DNA of 64,000 nucleotides from Omphiscola glabra (Eukaryota; Mollusca; Gastropoda; Lymnaeidae). The notes beneath the pieces are model-generated. The model did no database searches, was not told the origin of the DNA, and saw only the letters and a program-made list of their open reading frames with translations. Every line of letters begins with the position of its first letter. The first letter of the stretch is position 1. Location of the stretch: positions 20,091,617 through 20,155,616 of the forward strand of contig OZ024794.1 of assembly GCA_964017045.1 (NCBI GenBank), in the 5' to 3' direction. Shown here in pieces: positions 36,163-46,759 of this stretch. A program made the translations under genes and the position numbers.

Positions 36163-36385
36163 GTGCTGGGTGGCCGAGTGGTCTAAACTGAGCAAATTGA
36201 TGTTCTGGAGTTCAATCCCCGCCAAAAGCCCAGTCAAGCAAAAACGTAACCCGGGTGGAACACCACCAGCAACCCGGGTTGAACACCACCAGCAACCCGG
36301 GTGGAACACCACCAGCACCCCGGGTGGAAGGGACTCGTTAACCTTGGACGAGCAACCCTTCTAAGAGAAGGAAACTCTGAATTCA
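36163..36385 (+). mobile_element. tRNA-derived SINE with internal tandem expansion
   Basis: The head GGTGGCCGAGTGGTCTAAAC and GAGTTCAATCC match A- and B-box elements of a leucine/serine-type tRNA promoter. The tail GGGACTCGTTAACCTTGG is shared with the inverted copy at 37845-38022. Bases 36247-36330 hold about four copies of a 23-bp unit (AACCCGGGTGGAACACCACC) absent from the other copy. Confidence 0.85.
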
Positions 36386-36984
36386 GTATCTTGTGATGGC
36401 GTCATGGGCGGCGAACTTCGAAACAATGAATCATTCCGACAACTACTGCGACGCCCCCTGATGCCATCGCTGAGAGTATTCATATGTATTCGAGACTGAA
36501 GACGACGTCCAAAAATGGTGGTCTGAGGGCCGATACTGCTCCGCGACCCGCAAGTTGCCGGTAAGCACAACAGGGGCCAAACAACAACAGTCTTTTTGTA
36601 TCTTCAAACATATTTATATATATATATGTATAAAATAATTAGAAGCTAAACCATAAGTTATCAGACTCTAATTGCAATCTTGACACAGCAGACTTGCTCT
36701 TACTGAACATCAGGAATGCACAAGTCGATATGGGTTAATTCACTGTAAAAAAAATGTCCGATATTATTTGTCATCTAAACAGACGTAATGTGTCAGCAAA
36801 TAAAAAAGCGATCTGGTAACCATGAACGCGCCGGCTATTCGCTCGTCCACAATAATGAACGAGCTGGATGTGACCTGTCGTGGAAACAATGGTTCGCGTC
36901 TACTTGATGATTGGAAGTGGCTGGAGAGAGTTACGTGACTGTGACTGTGTCCAGTTACTGTGTCCTGTGATGGCGTCATGGGAT
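36386..36984. other. Unassigned sequence before LINE fragment
   Basis: Isolated copies of TGTGATGGCGTCATGGG at about 36393 and 36966 resemble the 39-bp minisatellite to the right. A 39-codon frame from 36822 (MNAPAIRSSTIMNELDVTC) is unrecognised. Confidence 0.35.
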
Positions 36985-37188
36985 TACATCTCAAAAACAG
37001 CCAGACGCTGGTGTCCTTCAAAACAAATTTAAAAACTCATCTATTTCGCAAACACCTGCTGGAATGATGTTGTCTACCATCTTTTCCAGCTTGTTATTAT
37101 CTCCCAGCTTAGTTTTTGTACCGCGCTTCGAGCCTTTGGGGATGAAGCGTGATTTTTCAAATGAACTTTATTATTATTATTATTATGT
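36985..37188 (+). mobile_element. LINE 3' end, short copy
   Basis: It starts within NSQTL..SFKTNLKTHLFRKH and continues through the 3' untranslated sequence CGCGCTTCGAGCCTTTGGGG to a (TTA)n tail, as in 38785-39272. It is bounded on the left by one partial unit, and on the right by seven to eight units, of the 39-bp minisatellite, so it inserted into that array. Confidence 0.9.
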
Positions 37189-37490
37189 GAGAGTGTCCTG
37201 TGATGGCGTCATGGGATTACATCATGTGACAGTGTCCTGTGATGACGTCATGGGATTACGTCATGTGACAGTGTCCTGTGATCGCGTCATGGGATTACAT
37301 CATGTGACAGTGTCCTGTGATCGCGTAATGGGATTACATCACGTGACAGTGTCCTGTGATGACGTCATGGGATTACGTCATGTGACAGTGTCCTGTGATC
37401 GCGTCATGGGATTACATCATGTGACAGTGTCCTGTGATCGCGTCATGGGATCACCTAATGTGGCAGTGTCCTGTGCTGGCGTCATGGCTG
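37189..37490. repeat. Minisatellite, 39-bp unit, about 8 copies
   Basis: Unit contains GTGACAGTGTCCTGTGAT and GTCATGGGATTAC. Two units contain the palindrome TGACGTCA (cAMP-response-element consensus); in others it is CGCGTCA. Confidence 0.95.
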
Positions 37491-37499
37491 CTCAATCTA

Positions 37500-37830
37500 A
37501 AGAGAACTTAACACCTGGTGAGACCAAATGTTCTTCCCCCCCCCCTTTTCTACGTCACTGGCGTGTGTCTTTTGTGTCAGGGTCCAATATTCATTTTTAC
37601 TCTCCCCCCTCCCCCCCCCCCCCGCTAAACTCTGAAACCCATTATTTTCATTCATTGACACTATAGCCCATTAGATTCCCCCGCTAGTCTGGCGCCCTGG
37701 GACATATGTACACTATGCCCACCTTAGCTATATACGCTTCTTTCCACTGGCACTGCCCACCCCCCTCCCCCCGAAAATCTGAAATGCACCCTCCCCCGGG
37801 GGGAATTGTCTGAAAGAAACACTGGGAACT
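37500..37830. repeat. Interspersed repeat R2, copy 1
   Basis: Shared with 53490-53770: GCCCATTA, GGCGCCCTGG, ACATATGT, CACCTTAGCTA and CCCGAAAATCTGAA, plus long C tracts. The TTAGCTA...CCACTGGCA portion resembles the ends of hAT-like elements. Confidence 0.6.
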
Positions 37831-37844
37831 CCATCTTCGGGTTT

Positions 37845-38022
37845 GTATTAAGACTTTTCTTTCTTTTAGATGTGCTGCGACCCCAAGCTTAACGAGTCCC
37901 ATCCACTCGGTTCGCCGGTAGTGTTTTTGCCTGTCTTGCGTGTTTGCAGGGGACGGAGCTCAAGTCCACAGACTCGGGATTGACTCAGTTGAGATCACTC
38001 GGCCACCGAGCACCCTAGACAA
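37845..38022 (-). mobile_element. tRNA-derived SINE, inverted copy
   Basis: On the - strand: GTGGCCGAGTGATCTCAACT (A box) and GACTTGAGCTCC (B-box-like), then CCGAGTGGATGGGACTCGTT and a GAAAGAAAAG tail. Same family as 36163-36385. Confidence 0.82.
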
Positions 38023-38548
38023 ATATTAGTTCTTATTTATTATATAATACTTGTGAGTTAAAAGATCACCGATTAAAAAAACAAACTATAAACAATTAAC
38101 AACGAAAAAAACAACCAAAAAGCCATCTAAGTAGCAACTTAAATTTCTGCCGTCCTATAAATGGGACAGTTGAACTGTAAGTGCTCAGGTTTTGTTCATG
38201 TAATATCGGTGTCGAGTTTGGGAGTTCGTTGGTTATTGTTGTGTTTGAATTTCAGGTTCATTGCGCGCGGTGTGTGTTAGAGAGTTTTAATTAGTTAATG
38301 AACGCTTTTCCCGCGCTTGACTGAATGACGTATTTTTATGCTAATTGGGACGCATTGTCTAGTCTGTATTGTAACGTAAGTTTTAGTCGTGCGGCAGTAT
38401 TGAGTGGAACGTTGTGGAAGAAAGATGTGTTGCTAGCAGGTCTGATAGCGAACTGCGCTATATCTTAATATATTCATGATTCTATTGAAGTTTCAGCATG
38501 TATTCATAATTGGTTATTAAAGTTATAGTTAGTACGAAAAAACTTGAG

Positions 38549-38695
38549 TTGGAATGATGTAAACACAACGTGTTGGAATGATGTAAACACAACGTTTTGG
38601 AATGATGAAAACACAACGTGTTGGAATGATGTAAACACAACGTGTTGGAATGATGTAAACACAACGTGTTGGAATGATGTAAACACAACGTGTTG
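38549..38695. repeat. Minisatellite, 24-bp unit, about 6 copies
   Basis: Unit contains GTTGGAATGATGTAAACAC. The AACGT junction makes open frames on both strands. Confidence 0.95.
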
Positions 38696-38784
38696 TGGGA
38701 ACTTGATGAATGATCCAATCCAGAAGAACTGAGGAGTTGACAATCGGAGCTAGCAATGAACTCGGGTCCTAACCATTTTACCAT

Positions 38785-39272
38785 GTAAACGCAAATTCGA
38801 TCATGCTAAAACTCTTCTGAGAGAACTGCATTGGCTGCCAGTCCGCGCTCGCATAGAGTACAAAATTGCAACTCTGTGCTACCGCTGCTTGCATGACCTG
38901 GCGCCGTCCTATCTCCAAGTGCTCATGACGCCTTATGTACCCACTAGACAACTCCGCTCATCCGTAGTGGCAAACTCTCGATACCGTGTGATCGCCTTGA
39001 GACTTATGGAAAGCGCACGTTCGCATTTGCTGGCCCAACTATTTGGAACACCCTTCCTGACGCTCTCAGAAACAGCCAGACGCTGGAGTCCTTCAAAACA
39101 AATTTAAAAACTCATCTATTTCGCAAACACCTTATGGGGTTAAGTTGTCTAACCATCTTTTCCAGTTAGTTCTTATCTCCCAGCTTTGTATTTTGTACCG
39201 CGCTTCGAGCCTTTGGGGATGAAGCGTGATTTTTCAAATGAACTTTATCATTATTATTATTATTATTATGTT
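38785..39272 (+). pseudogene. LINE (CR1/L2-like) C-terminal fragment and 3' end
   Basis: It translates to FDHAKTLLRELHWLPVRARI, EYKIATLCYRCLHDLAPSYL and TPYVPTRQLRSS, then after a frame change AGPTIWNTLPDALRNSQTLE and SFKTNLKTHLFRKH. This is the typical HWLPV...LAPxYL...LRSS...WNxLP...FK..LK..LF tail of CR1-type LINEs. The 3' end carries GCGCTTCGAGCCTTTGGGG and a (TTA)n tail. Confidence 0.92.
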
Positions 39273-39737
39273 CCCCATACGGGGATAGTCTTGTGACTCC
39301 CTCGGTATTAATTTACATCAGAAACATCATTGAAAACAAAGTCATCAAAGACAGCAGTGTTAAGGCTATGAGAATCACTGGGTTTAAGGTGAAATATCGT
39401 GAGTTGTGAGCGTTAGGGGCATTTTTGGTGGCTGATTGTGATTGGATGACAGACAAAGGCATAATAAAGAAGCATGTGTATACCTGATAAAAAGGAACGC
39501 AACAAAACAACGAACGTGTCGGCAGGAAGCCTTCATCAGCGAACAAACAGAATTTCGAAAACTATGTTGATTATAAATTTAAAAATGGTTCAAAGAAAGC
39601 ATGGAAATGTGTTAGTTTTCAAATGTGTTCTAATCTTTCTTTGTTCTCCACGTCGTGTTATGGTTCATAACAATTATTAATTGATATTACCACGCAAAAA
39701 CACAATCATGTCAGTAAACATATTCAGTCAGTAACAC
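39273..39737. other. Unassigned sequence
   Basis: Nothing recognised between the LINE tail and the 26-bp array. Confidence 0.4.
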
Positions 39738-40612
39738 CTACTGAGTCTGTCCTACCAAAACCCCCTTGAGTCTGTCCAACCATAACGCACCTTGAGTCTG
39801 TCCAACAATAACGCCCCGTGAATCTGTCCTACCATAACTCCCCGTTAGTTTGTCCTACCATAACTCCCAGTGAGTCTGTCCTATCATAACTCCCCGTGAG
39901 TCTGTCCTACCATAACTCCCCGTGAGTCTGTCCTATCATAACTCCCCGTGAGTCTGTCCTACCATAACGCCCACTGAGTCTGTCCAACCATAACTCCCAC
40001 TGAGTCTGTCCAACCATAACGGCCCCCGAGTCTCTCCAACCATAACGCCCCCAGAGTCGCTCCAACCATAACGCCCCCCGAGTCTCTCCAACCATAACGC
40101 CCCCCGAGTCTCTCCAACCATAACGCCCCCAGTCTCTCCAACCATAACGCCCCCGAGTCTCTCCAACCATAACGCCCCCGAGTCTCTCCAACCATAACGC
40201 CCCCCGAGTCTCTCCAACCATAACACCCCCCGAGTCTCTCCAACCATAACGCCCCCCGAGTCTCTCCAACCATAACGCCCCGTGAGTCTGTCCTACAATA
40301 ACGTCCCGTGAGTCAGTCCTACCATAACGCCCCGCTGGTCTGTCCTACCATAACACCCCGTGAGTCTGTCCTACCATAACGCCCCGTGAGTCTGTCCAAC
40401 CATGACGCCCCGTGAGTCTGTCCTACCATAACGCCCCGTGAGTCTGTCCTACCATAACGCCCCGTGAGTCTGTCCTACCATAACGCCACATGAGTCTGTC
40501 CTACCATAACGCCCCGTGAGTCTGTCCTACCATAACGCCCCGTGAGTCTGTCCTACCATAACGCCACATGAGTCTGTCTAACCATAACGCCACGTTAGTC
40601 TGTCCTACCATC
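39738..40612. repeat. Minisatellite, 26-bp unit, about 33 copies
   Basis: Unit contains GAGTCTGTCC and ACCATAACGCCC. A central block (about 40020-40265) has the variant GAGTCTCTCCAACC; its flanks have GTGAGTCTGTCCTACC, so two subfamilies are spatially separated. Confidence 0.96.
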
Positions 40613-40713
40613 CACGATACAAAAACGCTATTCATCATTGACCACTTGAATTTATATCGATTTTCTTCTGGCAGAATGCATGACTTTCCTTGCCGTCATC
40701 ATTTCATAGTCTA

Positions 40714-40877
40714 TTTTTCCCCGTTACTGGGATGTTCCAAGTGAAGTTGACGAATACGTAACAGGCGAAGATCTCGGTGCTATGCAGTTTTCTTGTCAGT
40801 GTAAAGACAGCTTTACTAACGGGGTTTCACAAATAAGTCATTTCTTTTCTTCAAATATTTTATGTGAAAACGAATAA
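40714..40877 (+). other. Weak sushi-like open frame
   Basis: A frame reading YWDVPSEVDEYVTGEDLGAM, QFSCQCKDSFTNG and ILCENE-stop has a FSC...F..G...LC pattern reminiscent of a sushi second half. There is no convincing acceptor, and the cysteine spacing is longer than usual. Confidence 0.25.
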
Positions 40878-41096
40878 TTCCGACTAAAGAGATGTAGTTA
40901 ATGCATTTCCAACCAACAGGCATCTCAGGAAATAAGAAATCCGAACATAATCGAATACGTGTATTTCATTTGTCATGATTTCTCCATTCAGCTCCATTTT
41001 GGGGAGGGGGGGGCCTCCCAGGAACAAACCTTGTAATTTTTCTCCTCTATAAATTGGTCAGGGAATCACATCGAATGATTGATTGAATCCGATTAG

Positions 41097-41403
41097 TCAT
41101 AGTTTGTAATCGGCCCATATTATTTCAAAGTGGCCACTCGCTTGCTGGAGTGGGCGACTGGTACAGTCGATGAGTTCCACCCTAGTTCCCTGCGGGCAGA
41201 AATGCGGCCAGCAACATTCATTGCGTACATTGGGCGTGACGGGTCTTATTTGTCTCATTATGGTTGTACACGCCTGGTCGAGCGGTGCATCTGTATCGAT
41301 TAGGTTTCCACTATTGATCACTGATACATTTCTCCTATCCGAACATCTCAATAGGTTGGAGTTTGAGAGTGCGTGTTCAATTTTGATTTGCTTAAAATGC
41401 CTC
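41097..41403 (-). CDS. Candidate terminal exon of an unrecognised protein
   Basis: On the - strand a TTTTATTTTAATTAG acceptor (just right of 41403) precedes an open frame of about 100 codons to a TGA at 41097-41099. It includes HALSNSNLLRCSDRRNVSV, PLDQACTTIMRQIRPVTP, NECCWPHFCPQGTRVELIDC and FEIIWADYKL. Six cysteines, non-repetitive sequence and higher GC than its surroundings argue for a real exon. I do not recognise the family; upstream exons and a poly-A signal were not found. Confidence 0.45.
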
Positions 41404-41888
41404 TAATTAAAATAAAAAAACTATTGCCTCGATATTAGGACTTCGGATTACAGCGATGACGCAACATCTTTGATTAAATAGAAGCCTTATAAAATTACTT
41501 CAGGGAAAGTCCATTTATTTGTGTTCTTTTGTCTTTAAAAAAAAATAATTTTACTTGACAAGGCATTATAGTTCCTTAGACATGTTGAACAAAAAAATAA
41601 ATAAATCTTATAAATAGTGGTGAAGATGGCCACATCATATTAAACATTCGCATTGATTTATTAATTGCTCTGATGAAGCTAGACTGCATCTGCCGATGGA
41701 TTGCTTGAACGAATATGGTGGAGGCAGTTGTTTGGTTTTTGTTTTTTAAATATCGCACATGTTAATGCGCGCTAAAGTTTTTGTTATGAATTGATCAAAC
41801 AGTATTTTCAGTTGGCTTTACTTTAACTTTAAGAAAAAGTCCGTGGCATGAATTTTATTCAATGTTACATTGCTGTTAGCTTGTTGAT
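41404..41888. other. Unassigned sequence
   Basis: AT-rich; no exon, array or element recognised. Confidence 0.4.
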
Positions 41889-41889
41889 A

Positions 41890-42620
41890 TGGGGATTGCA
41901 CTAGATTTATGCACCAGGGATATGTGGATTGCACTCCATTTATGCTCCCGGGATTTGTGGATTGCAATCCATTTATGCTCCAGGGATATGTGGATTGCAC
42001 TCCATTTATGATCCAGGGATATGTGGATTGCACTCCATTTATGCTCCAGGGATATGTGGATTGCACTCCATTTATGCTCAGGGATATGTGGATTGCACTC
42101 CATTTATGCTCCAGGGATATGTGGATTGCACTCCATTTATGCTCCAGGGATATGTGGATTGCACTCCATTTATGCTCCAGGGATTTGTGGATTGCACTCC
42201 ATTTATGCTCCAGGGATATGTGGATTGCACTCCATTTATGCTCCAGGGATTTGTGGATTGCACTCCATTTATGCTCCAGGGATATGTGGATTGCACTCCA
42301 TTTATGCTCCAGGGATATGTGGATTGCACTCCATTTATGCTCCAGGGATATGTGGATTGCACTCCATTTATGCTCCAGGGATATGTGGATTGTACTCCAT
42401 TTATGCTCCAGGGATATGTGGATTGCACTCCATTTATGCTCCTGGGATATGTGGATTGCACTCCATTTATGCTCTATGGATATGTGGATTGCACTCCATT
42501 TATGCTCCAGGGATATGTGGATTGCACTTCAGTTATGCTCCAGGGATATGTGGATTGCACTCCATTTATACTCCATGGATATGTGGATTGCACTCCATTT
42601 ATGATCCAGGGATATGTGGG
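41890..42620. repeat. Minisatellite, 33-bp unit, about 22 copies
   Basis: Unit contains GGGATATGTGGATTGCACTC and CATTTATGCTCCA. The 33-bp period keeps several frames open on both strands (up to 254 codons); I treat these as artefacts. Confidence 0.97.
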
Positions 42621-43320
42621 GGATGAAAAGAGGGGAAGGGGGGAGAAATGTGTTTTTTACCAATTTAACTTTTTTTTAAATGTTTTTTTTTAAATATTTT
42701 CACCGTCTTTCTTTCATTTAATTATAGAAGTGAACGTTTGTTGTGACCATTCAATGTTTCAAAGATGATTGAGAGCTCGAAACACTATCGTTCTTGAACA
42801 CCAACACGCTGACCTCATTGCGATCCGCACTATTTGGGATGGAAGTCTGCAGCAAGAGTGCAGGACAAGGGTTGCGAAAATGAAGTTGCTGGTTATCTCA
42901 TGTGGAAAACATTGTAACTAATCTTCACAACTCAAACTCCTCTCCCCCAACCCCCCAACTCCTCCGCTTCCAAGTATCCACGACTCAACTGTACTGTTAA
43001 AAGCAATCCGTCAATTGGTCTCATTGCTAATGATATCAGGGCCTCGTACTCACTCTACCCTACTTTGCCGCGCCTTCAGTGGACTCTGGCAAACGAGGCC
43101 GGAAGACGAAATGTGTCCTGCTAATAGAGGTCATCAGAGGGCGGCGTTTAGAGATGCCAATTAATAATTGGATTGTGTGTGGTGGGGGGAGTGGGGAGGA
43201 ATATGGAAAAAATATATTGATTGCAGTTATTAATAGAATAAAGAATGGAAATGGTTGCTGCATCCAATGAATCAGCGGTTACTGTGCTACATTCTGCGTA
43301 ATTTGTATAGGGCCCCATTT
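42621..43320. other. Unassigned sequence
   Basis: No feature recognised, apart from T-rich tracts and a GGGGGGAGTGGGGAGG purine tract near 43184. Confidence 0.35.
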
Positions 43321-43321
43321 C

Positions 43322-43572
43322 CCGTGAACTTGATCAATGAAAGAATCAACATCTCTTTCATTTCCCATGCACTTGATCAATGAAAGAATCAGCATCTCTT
43401 TCATTTCCCATGCACTTGATCAATGAAAGAATCAGCATCTCTTTCATTTCCCATGCACTTGATCAATGAAAGAATCAGCATCTCTTTCATTTCCCATGAA
43501 CTTGATCAATGAAAGAATAAGCATCTCTTTCATTTCCCATGCACTTGATCAATGAAAGAATCAGCATCTCTT
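43322..43572. repeat. Minisatellite, 43-bp unit, about 6 copies
   Basis: Unit contains CTTGATCAATGAAAGAATCA and TTTCATTTCCCATGCA. Confidence 0.95.
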
Positions 43573-43691
43573 TACATTAAGAGCATCTCAAGATTTGATG
43601 TACTTGGACCTAAACACGTCAGTAAAACCATTTATCTAGTTTTGGTTTTCCTTTTTTTGGAGAACAGTTGAGCTAATTATGTGCACCTTTC

Positions 43692-43772
43692 AGATATCAC
43701 TTGGTGCACACATAGAAATTTGGTGCGCACATAGAAATTTGGTGCACACATAGAAATTTGGTGCGCACATAG
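43692..43772. repeat. Minisatellite, 19-bp unit, about 4 copies
   Basis: Unit TTGGTGCACACATAGAAAT. Confidence 0.93.
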
Positions 43773-44930
43773 AACTATCATGATATCCCCAGCGTGTACC
43801 ACTGAAAGTGTGTCGCACCCTCTCCTCATTTGTTTAAGCTGAACATTAGATGTAGATTTCACAAGTCAGACAGAGATGATCGATTTTTAAAAAAATATAT
43901 GTTTTCACGTACGTGTAAAGTGGATTGCATTTAAGAAATTTGCATTTTGAACAGCTTGGAGATAATGCGTTTTCTAAAGTACGACCCATCACCGCTGGGT
44001 GCAAAATATTTCTGCTATGAATGTTGATCAATCAAAGACATACTTGTTGTTATAAAATTAAATCATACATAAAATACGATCTCACAATTTATTTTACTTT
44101 TTTTTTTTTTTTTTTTTTGTATTTTTCCTTTTCCTATAAATAATGTTACAATTTTATGCAACCATATTGGACACATCAAATTTATGTTAAGTAAAAGTGC
44201 GGTGATGAATAAATTTAATCAATATCACAATTATAGCACTATTGTTTTTTCTTTCTTACCCAGTAAACATCACTTTATATTTTTTAACTGAGAGATATAT
44301 ACATAGCTATGTTACTATTTTTATAATCAGGCTTATATTGTTACTAGGATTATGATTAATGAAGCAAGCAATGTTTGTGTTTGCATATCTCTGTGGGCGG
44401 GATGAATAGCGGAAGGAGCTTCGGTCGAGATCTGGTTGTGACAGCCTAATCATCATTTGCATACTAGTGTCGCGCCAGCTGTGACACTCCAGGGAAATGT
44501 GGTCAAATGGGTCATTTCCTTTTCTTTCCCAAGCTTATTTAATGTTGTTGCTTTTTTCCTGCTGTGGCTGATATAAAAAAATTTGTAAGGGATGAAACTG
44601 AGTGAATTTTAGTTAAAGAAAGAGGAGACATGGAGATGAGGAGAAAGTATAGAGGAGGAGAGAGTGTAGAAGAAAACGATGAAGTTGGCAGAGGTAAAAC
44701 TATTTTTTTTAATGAGGGCTGTGAATTGAATACTCTTCCCGATATTGTGCTAAAATCTACTGAAGGACCTTGACGAAAGTAAATACTTAATCAACCTATT
44801 TTATTTTAATATTCACATATTGAGAAGTTTTGGCTTTCTCTGGCCTCAGACTTCAGTGACACAACTAAGAGGTTTAGTTTTGGAATGAGATGCACGTTCG
44901 AGACATAAGACTTAACGATTGAGATTAGAT
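43773..44930. other. Unassigned sequence
   Basis: AT-rich with a 20-T tract near 44099-44118. A more GC-rich patch at 44390-44530 is not recognised. Confidence 0.35.
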
Positions 44931-44934
44931 TTAA

Positions 44935-44996
44935 AAGTGTGGAGATAAAGTGTGGAGATAAAGTGTGGAGATAAAGTGTGGAGATAAAGTGTGGAG
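44935..44996. repeat. Minisatellite, 13-bp unit, about 5 copies
   Basis: Unit GTGTGGAGATAAA. Confidence 0.93.
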
Positions 44997-45299
44997 GGTG
45001 CTGTTGGAATAGTAAGGCGTTTGTGATTGTGGGAAAGAGAACATAGAGATGGTATGACGTTTAGAATTGGGTATGCAACAAATGCATTGTGTTGCATTAA
45101 AAAATGGAGCCCAATGCCCCTAAGCTGACGAAGCTCCATGTGCTGTTCCAATATGGATATTTTAAAAAATATGTTTCATTCATACTTATTTGACGCAAGG
45201 GGCAATAAGAGGCAGTGGGTCGGATTTTACTAGCTGACCTTAAATTGCTGACCACCGCTGAAATGGAAACATTTTTTAAAATATTTTTGTTATACTTTA

Positions 45300-46755
45300 A
45301 AGCATGTCTGTAATACCGTAGGACGCTGGCCTGTAATACCGTAGGACGCTGGTCTGTAATACCGTAGGACGCTGGCCTGTAATACCGTAGGACGCTGGCC
45401 TGTAATACCGTAGGACGCTGGTCTGTAATACCGTAGGACGCTGGCCTGTAATACCGTAGGACGCTGGTCTGTAATACCGTAGGACGCTGGTCTGTAATAC
45501 CGTAGGACGCTGGTCTGTAATACCGTAGGACGCTGGCCTGTAATACCGTAGGACGCTGGTCTGTAATACCGTAGGACGCTGGTCTGTAATACCGTAGGAC
45601 GCTGGTCTGTAATACCGTAGGACGCTGGTCTGTAATACCGTAGGACGCTGGTCTGTAATACCGTAGGACGCTGGTCTGTAATACCGTAGGACGCTGGCCT
45701 GCAATATCGTAGGACGCTGGTCTGTAATACCGTAGGACGCTTGCCTGCAATATCGTAGGACGCTGGTCTGTAATACCGTAGGACGCTTGCCTGCAATATC
45801 GTAGGACGCTGGTCTGTAATACCGTAGGACGCTGGCCTGCAATATCGTAGGACGCTGGTCTGTAATACCGTAGGACGCTTGCCTGCAATATCGTAGGACG
45901 CTGGTCTGTAATACCGTAGGACGCTTGCCTGCAATATCGTAGGACGCTGGTCTGTAATACCGTAGGACGCTTGCCTGCAATATCGTAGGACGCTGGTCTG
46001 TAATACCGTAGGACGCTGGTCTGTAATACCGTAGGACGCTTGCCTGCAATATCGTAGGACGCTGGTCTGTAATATCGTAGGACGCTGGTCTGTAATACCG
46101 TAGGACGCTTGCCTGCAATATCGTAGGACGCTGGTCTGTAATACCGTAGGACGCTTGTCTGTAATATCGTAGGACGCTGGTCTGTAATACCGTAGGAAGC
46201 TTGTCTGTAATATCGTAGGACGCTGGTCTGTAATACCGTAGGACGCTTGCCTGCAATATCGTAGGACGCTGGTCTGTAATATCGTAGGACGCTTGCCTGC
46301 AATATCGTAGGACGCTGGTCTGTAATACCGTAGGACGCTTGCCTGCAATATCGTAGGACGCTGGTCTGTAATACCGTAGGACGCTTGCCTGCAATATCGT
46401 AGGACGCTGGTCTGTAATACCGTAGGACGCTGGCCTGCAATATCGTAGGACGCTGGTCTGTAATACCGTAGGACGCTTGCCTGCAATATCGTAGGACGCT
46501 GGTCTGTAATACCGTAGGACGCTTGCCTGCAATATCGTAGGACGCTGGTCTGTAATACCGTAGGACGCTGGCCTGCAATATCGTAGGACGCTGGTCTGTA
46601 ATACCATAGGACGCTTGTCTGTAATATCTTAGGACGCTTGTCTGTAATACCGTAGGACGCTTGCCTGCAATATCGTAGGACGCTGGTCTGTAATACCGTA
46701 GGACGCTTGTCTGTAATATCGTAGAACGCTGGATTGCAATACCGTAAGACGCTAC
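45300..46755. repeat. Large minisatellite, 23-bp unit, about 63 copies, with 46-bp higher-order structure
   Basis: Core GTAATACCGTAGGACG. From 45300 to about 45690 single 23-bp units repeat. From about 45690 to 46720 two forms alternate (TCTGTAATACCG and CCTGCAATATCG), making a 46-bp dimer. ORFs of 436-555 codons on the - strand arise because 23-bp units read through all frames without stops (VLRYYRPASYGITDQRPT). Confidence 0.97.
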
Positions 46756-46759
46756 TATA

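Noticed and set aside
36165..36220. tRNA gene (leucine/serine type)
   Set aside because: A- and B-box motifs are present but no cloverleaf can be folded; a second copy shares non-tRNA tail sequence, so this is a SINE head.
41909..42693. ORFs of up to 254 codons on both strands
   Set aside because: Product of a 33-bp minisatellite; no splice sites, no non-repeat coding sequence.
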